From Amborella trichopoda (Eukaryota; Streptophyta; Magnoliopsida; Amborellales; Amborellaceae), in assembly GCF_000471905.2 (NCBI RefSeq), contig NW_006499897.1, forward strand, positions 2,980,108-3,044,107: a stretch of DNA of 64,000 nt. The letters are read 5' to 3'. A model generated the notes under the pieces. That model was not told the origin of the DNA. It did not search any database and saw nothing but the letters and a program-made list of their open reading frames with translations. Position 1 is the first letter of the stretch, and each line of letters starts with the position of its first letter. The position numbers and the translations under genes are program-made. Positions 11,633-23,852 of this stretch are shown piece by piece.

Positions 11633-14600
11633 TTAATTATTGTCAGACTTTGTAAATCACTCCTTTCTGATCCGGTTGTTCAATTGTGCATATGCATGTA
11701 TACGAAGTGATTGAAAAATCAGAATCTATCCCTGATATGGTATGGAGACAGGACGGCCTACAACTCAAAAATTTATAACAAAACAAGATAGGGGAAATAT
11801 TATCTGATGGATGCGGTTAGCATGCGGCCAAGCCCCCATATGTAGAAATGTAGACCCCTTAATAAATTTATTTTTTAAATAGAATTCGATCCTAAGTTTT
11901 GCTGATTGTATAATCTTTAACATGGAGATCATGAATATAAAAAAATAAATAAATTTTGAAAACTAAAAATAATAATTTTTTTTAGAAAACATTGGACCGT
12001 TAATTTCAATTGTTTTTTAGATAAACCACCTATTTGCATCCATCTTTAAGATGGATGCTTTATACCTCTAGACCACATATTCTCCAGGCCGAATGAAATA
12101 ATTGTTATTATCTAATGGGTCAGGACTTCATATAGAATCATTATGAGGCAAAAGATTTAAATTAAGATAATAAGTTTTTTTTTTTCATTTCAATTGGATA
12201 TCTCCTCATATAATATTAAAATACCCAAATTACCCTTATTTAAGGTTAGGATCTTTGAACATACAAGGATATTAAGAGGCTCCAACCATATGACGTGAGT
12301 GCTCCTAATTGCTCAGGTTGGGTCAAATTATTAAAATGTCCTTGCATGTTCATGATTCACAACTCTATACAATGGTTGTTTGCATGTTATTTGGAGAGGA
12401 ACCCGAGGGAAATGATGATTAAAAATTAAAACTTCCGATATTAATTGGGATCTTTGGACCCTCCTAATGACGTTGTATGGGGTTTGACCCCTTAAATGAT
12501 ATTTGCTCATAAAATATAAAGAAAAATGAAGGGCATCAGCATGATTTTCAGGTTCCCAAAACTAAATCATCCACCTACAATACAACTTGGTTGATTCCAA
12601 TTGTTTGATCAGCGTAAATGTGTTCTTGGATAAATTACATCTGAAAGTACATTTTATACTCGTAGAATATATTTTATGTGGATCTAAATGCATTCGCGCA
12701 CACACCTAGGTACCTATTCATTGAAGTATGCATGTACAAAAAAAAAGTCCAAATACATAACATATTGCTATTTATCGTAAATAACTTTTAGGGAAAATAT
12801 CATTAGAAGGGGATGAAAACCCTTAAAATATTATTAAACGGTCAAATTATCCCTACATACATTTGAGGGCATGTTTTTTCTCTTCCATTTCATTCACATA
12901 CCTCTTTACACCCAAGTCGCCTTTGCCCAATATTCGAATGAACAACAATGAGGGGTGTTTATACATGAAAATTTTGGCCGAGGAAATGTGACATCCACTT
13001 TGTTTTCGCTGGCAAACTCGTTGATAAGTCGGTAGTTGGTAAGGGTTCAATTGAATTGTAAGTTGGGCAAAGGACCGGCCATCAGACCGCTCTCATACGG
13101 ATTATTGGCAATGCCGGCTTGAAGGCGAGGAAACCCAAATCTGCTAGAATGTTTAGAAAATATTTTTCAATGAAAAAAATGGAGGTTTAGAAAAGGATTT
13201 GGAAATAAATCAGAAATAAAATGGGAATAAGGAAAGAAAACTAACCTCATGCCCCTAGGCACGGCACCCGGAGTCGGTGGCCAGTTTAGAATCGTACTTG
13301 GTACGCCGTATTTTCTCAATTTTCAAAGTCCGTCAAGTAGAAGTGATCAGTATCAGGTGGAATAGGGCACGAGAGTATTGGGAATATGATTTACGGATGT
13401 CCGGCATATATCTCTGGCTTAGGTTTTTCAAGATTCAAGGGCGGAGTGTCGAGTGGTCTATGAGGCTTGAGCTTCAGGGTTACAATTTTCATGGTTCTAG
13501 GTGTTAGAATTGCCTTCATATTTATTTATGAGGTATCTCGTGATCCTAAAGCCTATGGGATGACTTCAAGGTTCTTATGGTTCACGGTTCTTTGGCCTCT
13601 CTGAATTTCCTTAGACAAGGTTGGGGTGTCTGCAAAGGCATTTCAATAGTTTGACCTCATGAGGCTTTACTTGAGTGACGAAAATACCTCTTGTTCTGCA
13701 CTACAAATAAAGGAACACGATATTATGTATTAGTAATATAGAGCAATTAAGGGTATTTTTATCATTTTATAGACACAAAGCATTTAAGTTTAGAATAATT
13801 AAAATACCCTTGGTTATTCCGCATTATAAATATTCAACAAAGCATTCTTTTTCTCTTTGAGGTAAATAAAAAAAGCATTCTTAATTTGTAATGCAGAACA
13901 TCTAGAGGGTATTTTTATCATTTGGGTGAGGCCTTTTATTATTGAAATGCTCCTCATTGTTTCTCACTCCAAATACTGAATGAGGATAATTTGGGTATTT
14001 TTAAATAAATATTTTAAATAGGTATTTGGGTAAAATGACAAAAAAAAAAAAGAAGCCTGGAAAGCTAGTGGGGATAATTTGGCATTATGTCGAGGGTTTC
14101 ATACCCTTTCATGATATTCTCCCGAAGTTTTTTAAGTGGCTGTGACGTTCGTTGGTTTGCAAGGCAAATGGCAAAGCATTGCATACAAAATAAGTTGATT
14201 ATAGCCCGTTTGGCTAGCGTTTATGTCATGGATAATGCAAATTTATGCACCCAATAATTAGTCCTCAATGTGAGGCCAATCACAATGGAATATCGTCCCT
14301 TAGACGGTAATAATGGTTTTGGAGTTTATTTTTTATTTATTTTTGAATTTTTTGAATTTTTTGAATTAGTTAGTCGGTTTAAAAGCAATAAGTGGGAATG
14401 TAAGCTACAACATGCAATTGAAAAATCGATCGAAATTATGGGTGCTTTAAAAATCGAACTAGTGGGTTAAATAGGTCATTCACCGGACCAAAGCTGGATC
14501 CACTTACTTGACAAACCAACTTGGTTGACTAAATGAAATTTTTAAAAAGAGCAATAAAAAAACAAAGTTTTTATGGGCTTGAAATCTATTTTGGGTCAAT

Positions 14601-15598
14601 TTAAATCTAAATTCACTCTAAAAATATAGTTCTTACACTCATCGAAGTATGGGGTTCAATTTTCTATGGTCATACGTATTATAGCAAATCTTCTTTTTTA
14701 TTTCATTTTGTGAACACAAAGAGAGAACGAGAGAGGGTGGAGCACGCCCATAGTTAGGCCTTTTTGGTTCTTGCAATAGAGAATTAAACAAGATGCCAAC
14801 TACCCTTACTAATTTATAAATTCTAAATAATTGTCAAAAACTCCACACCACTCCTTAATAATATCAAAAATTTCGGAAATTAATATATATATATTATTAG
14901 AAATAAACCTCAAAATTTTTAAAACCTCATTCATATTCTTTTTCACCATAGTTTGTATTTTTTTTATTTATGAAAATACCATTCACGACAGTCTTAGATC
15001 TGTGAAGGTATCACGGTCGACTCAAAGCCGTGATGGTCACATCCCCTGTAAACAATAACTCATGAATAGGATTCATGAACAATACCTATTGAGAGTATTT
15101 TTAGGACTACAAATTTTGGTAGAATGTACTAAATTTAGCCATCAAATTGGAGAATAAAAATTTAGAATGGAAAGGAAATTCACACCTTGGGATTTAATAA
15201 AGTCCATTTTTTGTACTATCATACCTGAAAATGAGTATTGTTTTTTTTTCCCTTTTGATATTGTTCATCTTCATCTAGTGATTTCAAGACAATTCCCAAA
15301 ATTTAATGTCAAACAAAGAGTCCAATATGGATGTTTCACCTAAGAAAGCAAACATATATTATGAGTGCAGGCTGGAGCACCTTGTATGCTCGGAATGGAA
15401 CCAGAAGAAGTCATGAAGTAACAAATCCGTAAAAATGTAAAGAGCACATATACTATGCTCCATCAGGAATTGAGTATATAGTTAAATTGTGAAGAGTAAA
15501 ATACAATTGAGTATATACTCAATCAGTCATCAAGCACAATGCCTGTAGTCTAGACTCTATATGCTAATCATTCACACCTCAAGCCCATTGTAGATATT
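11633..15598. other. Intergenic, about 4 kb, no gene seen
   Basis: AT-rich sequence with many short ORFs of low-complexity composition. None shows a known domain. The stretch includes (A)n runs near 14040 and T-rich tracts. No complete transposon was recognised, though degenerate ones are likely. Confidence 0.5.
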
Positions 15599-15993
15599 GG
15601 GTACGTTTATATAGAGCCGAGGCTCTAAACAATTAAAGTAGAGCCCACCTTCAAATAGTATCGAGAAATATGGTTTCAATACCGGAAATCTTTATGATAG
15701 CCTTAAAATATATTCCCATCTCTAATTATAAAATTTGAAGCTTTTAATAACAGTGTAGATCCTACATATTTATGAAAATTTGAAAATATTGAAAATTGAC
15801 TGTACAAAAAATGCATCACAAAATACACTATTTCTAAAACTTGAAATCCATTTTTTTCTCATGTCCATATATATTGATGTCCAGATGAGCAATTTGAAGA
15901 TAGTTGAGTATCAAAACAACCACTTGTAGTGAAATTTTTGAAGTGGGCTGTAATTTGATTGTTTCGAGCCTCAGCTCTATATTATCTTTTCAT
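15599..15993. mobile_element. MITE family A, copy 3 (best-preserved flanks)
   Basis: A 395-bp element with a perfect 9-bp target duplication GTAGATATT (15590-15598 and 15994-16002). The inverted ends share ATATAGAGCYGAGGCTC followed by AAACAAT. The duplication length and long inverted ends support a non-autonomous Mutator-like element. It lies about 460 bp upstream of the GRAS gene start, so it may be part of that gene's upstream region. Confidence 0.88.
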
Positions 15994-16062
15994 GTAGATA
16001 TTTACCCTAAATCCGAAGGGCGGTTTCCTGCAACCACAAGGCATGAGTCCTGAAGCAAGCCA

Positions 16063-16100
16063 CAAGCCGAGCCTAGCCGAGCCGAGCCGAGCCGAGCCAT
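16063..16100. repeat. Pentamer tandem repeat (GAGCC)n
   Basis: A run of five-base units (AGCCGAGCCGAGCCGAGCC) about 350 bp upstream of the GRAS gene. It is probably in the promoter or 5' leader. Confidence 0.8.
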
Positions 16101-16412
16101 ATTCTGTCCTAATGATCTAAGAAGAACGACAGAAAGGCCACCTATTTTACCCACCAAAAATAAATAGCCAACAAAAATAATTATCAATTTACCAATCATT
16201 CTCTCATCAACTCTCTTATTAGGAAGCCAAGAATAAAGTTAGAGAAAAGGAGAAAAATAATGGTAAGAGACGTCAGAGATAGGGGACCGGACACTAAACA
16301 CCACCACACCCCACATGAGATGAGCTCACCGTCCCCTTCCCCTTCCATTTTTCCGGCCATTTTTTCCGTCCACTTACCCGGAAAACCCAAAATCTTCATT
16401 TTCTCCGTTACC

Positions 16413-16441
16413 ATGATCCCAAGCTGTTTGCCATGATCTAG
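16413..16441 (+). promoter_or_regulatory. Two short upstream ORFs in the SCL23-type leader
   Basis: The ATG at 16413 opens a seven-codon ORF (MIPSCLP, stop at 16434-16436). The ATG at 16433 opens a two-codon ORF (MI, stop at 16439-16441). Both start codons and the main one share CCATGATC, and the three copies lie exactly 20 bp apart (16411, 16431, 16451). If the leader covers this stretch, the uORFs could lower or tune translation of the GRAS protein. The 5' end of the transcript is not known. Confidence 0.55.
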
Positions 16442-16452
16442 AGATTGATACC

Positions 16453-17862
16453 ATGATCCAAGTAATGGACGAGACGCCACCATGGATCCATCTCCTAGCC
16501 CCACCTGCTGGAATTCAGCCCCCTTCGCCTGAATCTGGCGCCGGGACGAAGCGTCACCACCCCAATTTGCCGGAATCCTCCACCGGGAGACATGATGAAG
16601 ATGCCGGAGAAGCGGAAACGAGCTTGTCCGAAAACAAGCGAAAGCAAAGGAAATCGGAAACTGGAAAAGAAGCACCAAACTATGCAATAGAAGATGAAGA
16701 ATCTTCGGGACTAAGGCTCCTTGGGCTCTTGTTGCAGTGTGCGGAGGCGGTAGCCATGGACGATTTGGACCTTGCCTCCTGCCTCTTGCCCGAGATCACC
16801 CACTTAGCATCGCCGTTCGGCTCGCCCGCTGTGCGAGTGGCAGCCTACTTTGCAGATGCTTTGCAGGCGCGCCTCGTGAGCTCGTGGCTGGGTGTATATG
16901 CACCGGTGCCCTCGCACGCACTCGAGCGCTTCTCGCAGAGGCTCCTGCATGCGTTCCAAGCCTACAACGCAATTTCGCCATTGGTGAAGTTCTCTCACTT
17001 CACGGCGAACCAGGCTATCGTTCAGGCGGTGTCGCAGGCATCGAGAATTCATATTATCGACCTCGACATAATGCAAGGCCTGCAATGGCCGGGGCTTTTC
17101 CACCTCCTCTCTACGCGCTCCTCAAGCCCGCCGTCGGTCAGGATAACGGGGCTCGGCTCTTGCACGCGCACACTAGCAGCCACAGGTGATCGGCTTTCTG
17201 AATTTGCGGGGTCGCTTGGGCTGGCGTTCGAATACACAGGGCTAGCCTGTCGGGCAGGAGAAGTCGGGGACCTGGCACGGCTCAAGCTGCGGGCGGGAGA
17301 GACCGTCGTCGTGCACTGGCTCCACCACTGCCTGTACGATGTCACCGGCTCCGACGCAGGGCTATTGAAACTGCTCCATTCCACGAAGCCAAGGCTCATC
17401 ACGATGGTCGAACAGGACTTCAACCATGGAGGCGGAGGTGGTTTCCTGGGCAGATTCGTTGAGGCATTGCATTACTACTCCGCCTTGTTCGACGCCCTGG
17501 GTTCGATGCAAGACAGCACGAATCAAGACAGGCACATTGTAGAGCAGCAGGTTTTGGGAAGAGAGATCAAGAACATCGTGGCGGTGGGAGGGCCGAAGAG
17601 GACCGGAGAGGTAGTGGTGGAGAGATGGCCGGCGGAATTGGGGAAATTGGGGTTCCGGGGAGTGTCGCTGGCAGGGAGCGCAGCCGATCAGGCCGGGCTT
17701 TTGCTGGGTATGTATCCATGGCAGGAAGGGTACACTCTGGTGGAGGAGGGCGGTTGTTTGAGGCTGGGGTGGAAGGATTTGCCTTTGCTCACGGCTTCAG
17801 CATGGGAGCCTTCTCTGAAGGATGCCCCTTTTTCTCCCTCTACTCTCACCGAAGCTACGTGA
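16453..17862 (+). CDS. SCL23: GRAS-family transcription factor, SCARECROW-LIKE 23 type
   Basis: Encodes 469 residues in one exon. The N-terminal 85 residues are variable, then comes a full GRAS domain. The first leucine-rich part starts at [14 protein letters not shown] (87-100). The VHIID-type core [18 protein letters not shown] is at 199-216. The second leucine-rich region follows, then [20 protein letters not shown] (331-350), and a SAW end with LLTASAW (445-451). GRAS proteins act in the nucleus; SCR and SCL23 work with SHORT-ROOT in radial patterning and bundle-sheath or endodermis identity. The short N-terminus and the [15 protein letters not shown] and [10 protein letters not shown] stretches resemble SCL23 more than SCR, which has a long N-terminus. 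The start at 16453 is the first in-frame ATG after the uORFs; the ATG at 16465 also has a good context. The coding GC content is far above the flanks. The GRAS assignment is near certain; the SCL23 subgroup is probable. Confidence 0.9.
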   Translation: MIQVMDETPPWIHLLAPPAGIQPPSPESGAGTKRHHPNLPESSTGRHDEDAGEAETSLSENKRKQRKSETGKEAPNYAIEDEESSGLRLLGLLLQCAEAVAMDDLDLASCLLPEITHLASPFGSPAVRVAAYFADALQARLVSSWLGVYAPVPSHALERFSQRLLHAFQAYNAISPLVKFSHFTANQAIVQAVSQASRIHIIDLDIMQGLQWPGLFHLLSTRSSSPPSVRITGLGSCTRTLAATGDRLSEFAGSLGLAFEYTGLACRAGEVGDLARLKLRAGETVVVHWLHHCLYDVTGSDAGLLKLLHSTKPRLITMVEQDFNHGGGGGFLGRFVEALHYYSALFDALGSMQDSTNQDRHIVEQQVLGREIKNIVAVGGPKRTGEVVVERWPAELGKLGFRGVSLAGSAADQAGLLLGMYPWQEGYTLVEEGGCLRLGWKDLPLLTASAWEPSLKDAPFSPSTLTEAT

Positions 17863-18468
17863 GAGTACAGTGGGGGTCTGAGAAATGCTTGTAACGTGTT
17901 TTTTCTTTCTTTTTTTTGTTATAAATCTTTCATTTTTTTTTGTTCTGGTCGATTTTGCTCTCTCTCTCTCTCTCTCTAGAACGAGGAAGTTTAGTTTTTA
18001 ATGGATAGATTTCTGTTAGTTCTGAATAGGGTGATTAGTTTCAGGGATAATCCCTCTCTCTCTCTCTTTCTTAATTGGGAGATGAAGGGTCCCCTCTCTT
18101 CTCCCAATCTTTCTCTCTCTACTGTCTTTGAGTTTGTGTCTTTCTCTCACAAGATGGAAAGTCTGGTTTCCTCTCCCAGTACCCAGCTTTTGGGGGTCAA
18201 CCTTTTTTTCTCTCTCTAGATTATGGGGGACAAATTTCTCTCTCTCTCCGAGATTGTAGATTCCATTGACATTGACATAGACGAGTAAAGGAAAGTATTG
18301 TTTTGCAAGGAAGAGGTTGAGGCTATTGTTTGTTGCTCAGATCGAAAGGAAGGGAGCAGAGATTAAAAGCACCTTTTAATGAGCAATGCTACAAACCAGT
18401 GCCATATTGTTGTATTTTCAATTTCTATATATAAAAACGAGGATTTAACTGGCCAGTGATACTTGAAA
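17863..18468 (+). other. Probable 3' UTR and CT-rich downstream flank of the GRAS gene
   Basis: Contains several TCTCTCTC runs (17959-17981, 18052-18068, 18110-18120, 18208-18246) and T-rich stretches. No second gene is seen. ORFs here are low complexity. Confidence 0.5.
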
Positions 18469-18715
18469 GGAAAATGTTTGTGCAAGGGTGAGCCCCCGAA
18501 CAATCAAGTTGCACCTAAAAAATTCACTAAGAAGCCATTCTTTTGATGCTTAGAAATCCTCGAATCGGTGATCTCGATCTCAAATGGTATGGACCGTGAA
18601 GACAAAATAAATTTCAATTCTAAAAAATAGTATATCTTGTAATGTATTTTCTAAACGGTTGATTTTTAAGTGTTCATAGATACTATCGATCTACACTTGA
18701 AAATCATAATTAGGG
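18469..18715. mobile_element. MITE family A, copy 4 (right part missing)
   Basis: Left end GGAAAATGTTTGTGCAAGGG, then family motifs (AAAAAATTCACTAAGAAG, GTGATCTCGATCTCAAATGG). Similarity stops near 18715, where a small inverted repeat (AGGGTGGTGTTC ... ACACCACCCT, 18713-18791) follows. Confidence 0.65.
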
Positions 18716-18839
18716 TGGTGTTCATAGACCGTTGTGAAAATGCATAGTTACGGTGGTGTTCGGTCACATAACAATTCTCAAACACCACCCTAACTTTACG
18801 AATGGTTATGTAATCATTCAAGTTCAAGCAAATGTTATT

Positions 18840-19048
18840 CGGGTTTGAGACTCAATAGCCCACCCTCAACTACCCGATTTTACATTCAAATTTATAAGGC
18901 CATGCATCGGTTGTCTGGATACGAGGATCTCTATATTTTGTTTCGGGTTGGAGACTCGATAGCCAACCCTCAACTACTCGATTTTACATTCAAATTTATA
19001 AAGCCATGTATCGGTTGTTTGAAAAGGAGGATCTCTATATTTTGTTTC
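18840..19048. repeat. Tandem duplication, period 104 bp
   Basis: Two copies share GATTTTACATTCAAATTTAT and GAGGATCTCTATATTTTGTT, starting at 18841 and 18945. The duplication lies at the left part of the copia remnant. Confidence 0.85.
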
Positions 19049-21730
19049 TTTCATAGATGATTTGTCAAAGAAAGAGTGGATTTAAGCATTAAAGAATAAG
19101 GTGGATGTGTTTAACACATTCACCCACTAAAAAATTGAAGTTGAAAAGGGAAGAAGATGAAGTGCTTGAAGATTGATAATAGCGGAAAGTACATTTTGTT
19201 GAAGCGTGTGAACTTCTGCAAAAACAAATGAATTATTTTTTATTACACCACTCCGAAGATACCGAACGGTTGTTGATTGAACGAACAAGATATTTCTAAA
19301 GAAGGCGTGTAGCAACTTAAGTAACTCTGGTTCGGCATATGCAATCCTTACAATGTGCTACCTCATCAACTGGTTGTAATCCTCGTATGCCCATATGATG
19401 TATGAACTAGTGAACATGCTGGTTATTGTTGGTTAAGAATTTTTGGTTGCCTTGCATATATCCGATGATAAATTCATTCCAAAATTGAAAAAGGGATTTT
19501 TCCTTTATTATGTAGATGAAATTAAAGGCTATAAATGATAGTGGGACCCTAAGTCTATCAAATTTATTACCAGTTGTGATGTTAAGTTTGATGAGTCTGC
19601 TGTGTTGATGTACATTCAGAAGGGTACGGAAAAAGACAATTTTGATAGCGATGAAGCCCTGGATAACACTCTAGCACATACTCTAAAAGATATTATATAA
19701 GATCATGTTGAGGCTAAGTTTGTCCCTGAGTCCACTCCATAAGAAAAATCCTCAGCTTAAAAGGAAAAAGAGAACCAAGAAGCTAATAGTACGATATGGT
19801 TTGAAAGCGTCTTAACTAATGCTTTGGCTAGCATAACCCAAAAAGCCAATCCATTTTTGATGAAGTTACAATGAATTTTAATAGTAATGGGTAGAATTAT
19901 GCCATAAATGAGGAGAGGAAGTCTCTTCAAATGAATCACACCTAGGATATAATAAAGTTACCTATGGGCATGAGAGTCATTAGATCTAAATGAGTTTATA
20001 TCAATTGAGTCTAGTGGTGATATATGCAAGGCACAGTTGGTTCCAAAAGGTATGCATAAAGGAAACGCGTTGATTATAATGAGATCTTCTCTCAAATTGT
20101 GAAATAAATATCTATTTGGGTATTATCAGTCATGCTTGGATTGTTTAATTTGGAATTAGAGCAGCTGGATGTCAATGTTATGTTCCTAAATGGAGAGTTA
20201 GAGGAACATATTTATATGACTCACCTTAAAGGATGTGTAGTCAAAGACAAAGAAAAACATATCTACAAGTTAAAGAAGTCATTATACAACAAGCAGATCC
20301 CTAGACAATGGTCCAAATTCTTTGATGCATAAATGATTAGAACCTATAATATCATAAATGATGATTCATTCATCTACTTGTTGCTTTATGTGATGATATG
20401 CTTAATGTTGTAAATATTTCTTTAGAGAATCAGGAAATTGAAGACTCAATTTGGTTGATAACTTGAAATAAAAGATTTAGATTCGACAAATAAAATTAGG
20501 GGTATGGGATAGATAAAGATAATTTTTTTGGCAAATTGCGGCTATCTTAGATTGTGTATATTGACAAGGTCCCCATCATTTCAGGTTGGAGAATCTAGAT
20601 ACTATGGGTACTCCTATTTTTGTACATTTCAAACCATTGTCAATCTCCAAGATGGTAAAAGAAACACTTCTTGCATTTTTTTTATGCGAGTGCATTGAAA
20701 ACCGTAATCCAATGATTTGCACTTGTCCAAATAGTTCACATATGCAACTGCTATTAAAAAGTATATGGCTAAACTCGAAAAGAAGCAAATAGTATGTGGT
20801 GAAATGGATACTACATTACTTTAGGGCTACATAAGATGTGGGTTTGGAGTTTGACAATAGCAGCAAGATCGACGACAAGGTCATTAGTTAATTTAATGCT
20901 GACTTTAGAGGTGATTTGAACTGTAAAAGGTCTACTATAGGGCATGTGCTTACGCTTGCTGGAACTACGCCTAGTTTGAGATTGATCTTACAGCCCTTAC
21001 TCATCTTGTCTAGGACTAAAACAGAAACATAGATGTTACCTAGTGAAAGAAGATTCGGGTCAATCATGCATGGATGAAGCACATTTATGTCAAATAATAT
21101 GTTATTCATCAAATAATAACTTTGGGTGATTCTTATTGTTAAAGACCAACATAAAAAAGAATGTTACAAATATGTTAACAAAGTCGATTTTATTACAGAA
21201 GTTAAAGTTGTGCTTGGACTTGATAAATGTTGTTGTCAAAGTGAGTGGTGCATATGGAGGACATGGTCATATGGAATCTTTTTTGGGATTCAAACTAAGG
21301 AGGATAATTTCCTTTATTTTGGACTCCAAGCAATCTCATGTCAAATAGCTTTTGGATCAAGCTAAGGACCTCTGTATGTAGGATTGTTATGTAGAGAGAG
21401 AGTTTGCAGACAAACTCTAGGGTTTGTGCAATAGAGAGAGAGTTCATAAAGGTGAATGAAACTCCATGTGAAAGTGAGAGGCTGGGTGAAAGATTGAGAA
21501 GATATGTGTTTTCTTGTGCTATCGTTTGCTTCTTTTTTTTGACTCTTGAATGGTAGTAAATTGTTGATCATTTTATCCGTGAATGTCATCTATGAGTGCC
21601 ACATATATTTCGTATTCCTTCCCGCTTTACTTTCTTACTTTGTACGGTTGCTTGTGCTTGTTGTTGGTTTATAATTGCTATTTTCTCGCTTTTTATTTGC
21701 CAAAACTCAACCTATTGGGATTTAGAACTT
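18840..21730 (+). mobile_element. Old Ty1-copia retrotransposon remnant
   Basis: A plus-strand pol fossil. Integrase-like sequence lies around 18.9-19.6 kb, reverse transcriptase around 20.1-20.3 kb (LEQLDVNVMFLNGELEEHIY), and the RNase H end around 20.9-21.25 kb. A T-rich, LTR-like 3' tail follows to about 21.73 kb. Gag and a 5' LTR are not recognised. It is broken at many points (well over ten) and clearly older than the copia element at 53703-59695. A local 104-bp tandem duplication lies at its left side. Confidence 0.75.
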
Positions 21731-22149
21731 CGTAGAGTGATTACATATCAAATTTAGTATTTACTTTTCCCAATTTTATTTGATATTTCAAACTTCTGGC
21801 ATTAATGGAAATTTCTTGAATTTAATTAACAAGAAAATCTAGGGAGGCTAATCCCTTCTTTATTTCAGTGCTGTTGATTTTATCACCCAAGAAAAGGCTG
21901 GCAATACAGACCCATTGATTCGACCTTTGACATTGTTTGGTGGATTATTGAAGGTGAGGGCCCAGGTGTGCTCCCAAAAATGAAATATTTTTCAACATAA
22001 TTTACTGTACATGACTTCATCCCAAACCCAGTAAACACACGACGCAGTGTACACAGCCCCATGCGCCATACATGCTTGAAGATAGCCAACATAGATTCCT
22101 TAATAAAACAAAAAATATTGGATTATAATTTTAACCCACAAAGGAAAAA
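21731..22149. other. Intergenic, no gene seen
   Basis: AT-rich; nothing supported. Confidence 0.5.
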
Positions 22150-22541
22150 GGAAAAAGTTCATACAAGGCCGAGGCCAAATTAAGGCGAACATCAAAAATT
22201 CACTAGAAGGTTGTTTCGATGCACAAAAATTCTCAAATCAATCATATTGACTGCGAGATATATGGATATGAGAAAAAATACATTTTAAATCTTGGAATAA
22301 AAATACATTTTAAATCTTGGACTTAGTGCATCTTGTAATGTTTTTTTTTTACCGTCAATTTTCAAGATTTTCAAGTGTTCATAGATCTGCACCATCTACA
22401 CTATTTTTAAAACTTCGAATTTTATAATTAGGGGTGAAAAGCCATCCTAAAGATTTTCAGTACTGAAACATCTTTCGAAACTATTTGAGGGTATGCCTTA
22501 CTTTGATTGTTTAGAGCCTCAGCCTTACACAAATCACACCC
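22150..22541. mobile_element. MITE family A, copy 5
   Basis: Left end GGAAAAAGTTCATACAAGGC then CGAGGCC. The right end GATTGTTTAGAGCCTCAGCC is its inverted counterpart. The interior includes a short local duplication of AAATACATTTTAAATCTTGG. Copy 6 begins only about 10 bp to the right. Confidence 0.75.
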
Positions 22542-22550
22542 TTTAACAAA

Positions 22551-22944
22551 GGGAAATGCTTTGATAGGGCTGCAGCCCTATGAAAATAACTAAATCCTCA
22601 CTTCATGACTCATCGAAAATTGCAAGTCAAGCATTGGAAAACCTTTATATGGATCATCTCGACTTGAACATTATGGTTGTGGAAAAAAAAAAAGGTTTTC
22701 AAGCTCTAAAAATAGTGTATACTGTAGCAAATTATCTAGACCATCCATCTTGCTTTAAAAATAAGTATTCATAAATCCGCAAGATCTGTACTATTTTTTT
22801 AGTTTCAAATTTTATTTTTGGTGTTGAAAATTAATTTTAGAGCCATCGTAGAGATTTTCATCGTCGAAAGTACATTTTGGACTAGGATTTGAGGTGATGC
22901 TTTATTTTGTTTTCATAAAGCCTAGGCCTTATAGAATCCTCGTC
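22551..22944. mobile_element. MITE family A, copy 6 (divergent subfamily)
   Basis: A 394-bp element starting GGGAAATGCTTTGATAGGGC. It is flanked by TTTAACAAA (22542-22550) and CTTAACAAA (22945-22953), a 9-bp duplication with 8 matches. The interior matches other copies (ATCATCTCGACTTGAACATT, AGATTTTCATCGTCGAAAGT), but the ends have drifted. Confidence 0.75.
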
Positions 22945-23042
22945 CTTAACAAATGGCATGTGTAATGTTATTTAGTTTTTCAAATTATTTCTCCACTATC
23001 ATTACAAGCTTTCATTTTTATAACATATTATAGTTGATTCTT

Positions 23043-23121
23043 TTTTCTTCTTTATAGAGGTTGTTTTTCTTGAGCAAGCACATTTCTTCTTTATAGAGGT
23101 TGTTTTTCTTGAGCAAGCACA
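23043..23121. repeat. Tandem duplication, period 39 bp
   Basis: Two copies of a unit containing TTTATAGAGGTTGTTTTTCT then TGAGCAAGCACA, starting near 23045 and 23084. They are almost identical, so the duplication is recent. Confidence 0.9.
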
Positions 23122-23619
23122 AACAACTCTAGAATTCTTTTGGCAACAAGTTCACAAATACTTGTTTATCCATACCCAACTTGACAAAAAACTATTCAAA
23201 TTTTTCATTTCAAAACTAATTGAAGGGCCTTCAACCTCCACTTAGAGAATCCTGAGTGCCAATAGAAATTGGTTCTAATTGGCTAAATATGCCGATGAAA
23301 CCTACATTCAAAGAAATGGCAATCCTCAACAAAAGAGGGGAGTTTATTTCTTCTGTTAAAATTGGACACTTGGAAACTTGCTAAAGAAATCTAAAGCAAG
23401 GATTACACCCAATTAGAACCCAAAATTACTTCAAATTACATTTCAAGAAAAAAATTTGGGGCTGCTGATTTTTCAAGAAATCCATGGTATATGAAGATTT
23501 TATGTTTCTTAAACATCATGTCCATTGGATACTGATTACATACCCTTAGGCTACTTAGATGAGGGTCGGAGGAAATCTGCACACCCAAAAGGTCATTATT
23601 GGTGCTTATTATGCCGGAG

Positions 23620-23852
23620 CAAGGATTAAAAAACAATCACCGATTCATTTGGGATCTCGTTACGGATCAGGATCATTAGCTAGGCAATTTCTGTTCTAAG
23701 AACTCCATGTACACCCCAATTCTCTGATTTTTAGCCTTTGTTTTTAATTTCTATTAAACATTGCCTAATCCTGCTCGAAAATCGCCCAAGTTGGATAGGG
23801 AGAATGGGAGCCAAACCCCTAGCCGATTCCGATTTTTTGAACACTAGGCAGG
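23620..23852. mobile_element. Probable hAT-type MITE (family G, copy 3)
   Basis: The left end is AGGATTAAAAAACAATCACC then GATTC. The right end read inverted is AGTGTTCAAAAAATCGGAAT then CGGC. The layout matches copies at 10379 and 61131. No target duplication is clear. Confidence 0.5.

Noticed and set aside
16196-16687. 163-codon ORF antisense to the GRAS gene start
   Set aside because: It overlaps the leader and N-terminus of the GRAS gene, has no recognisable domain, and follows from the high GC of the coding strand.
16737-17423. Several 60-150 codon ORFs overlapping the GRAS gene
   Set aside because: Shadows of the GC-rich GRAS reading frame.
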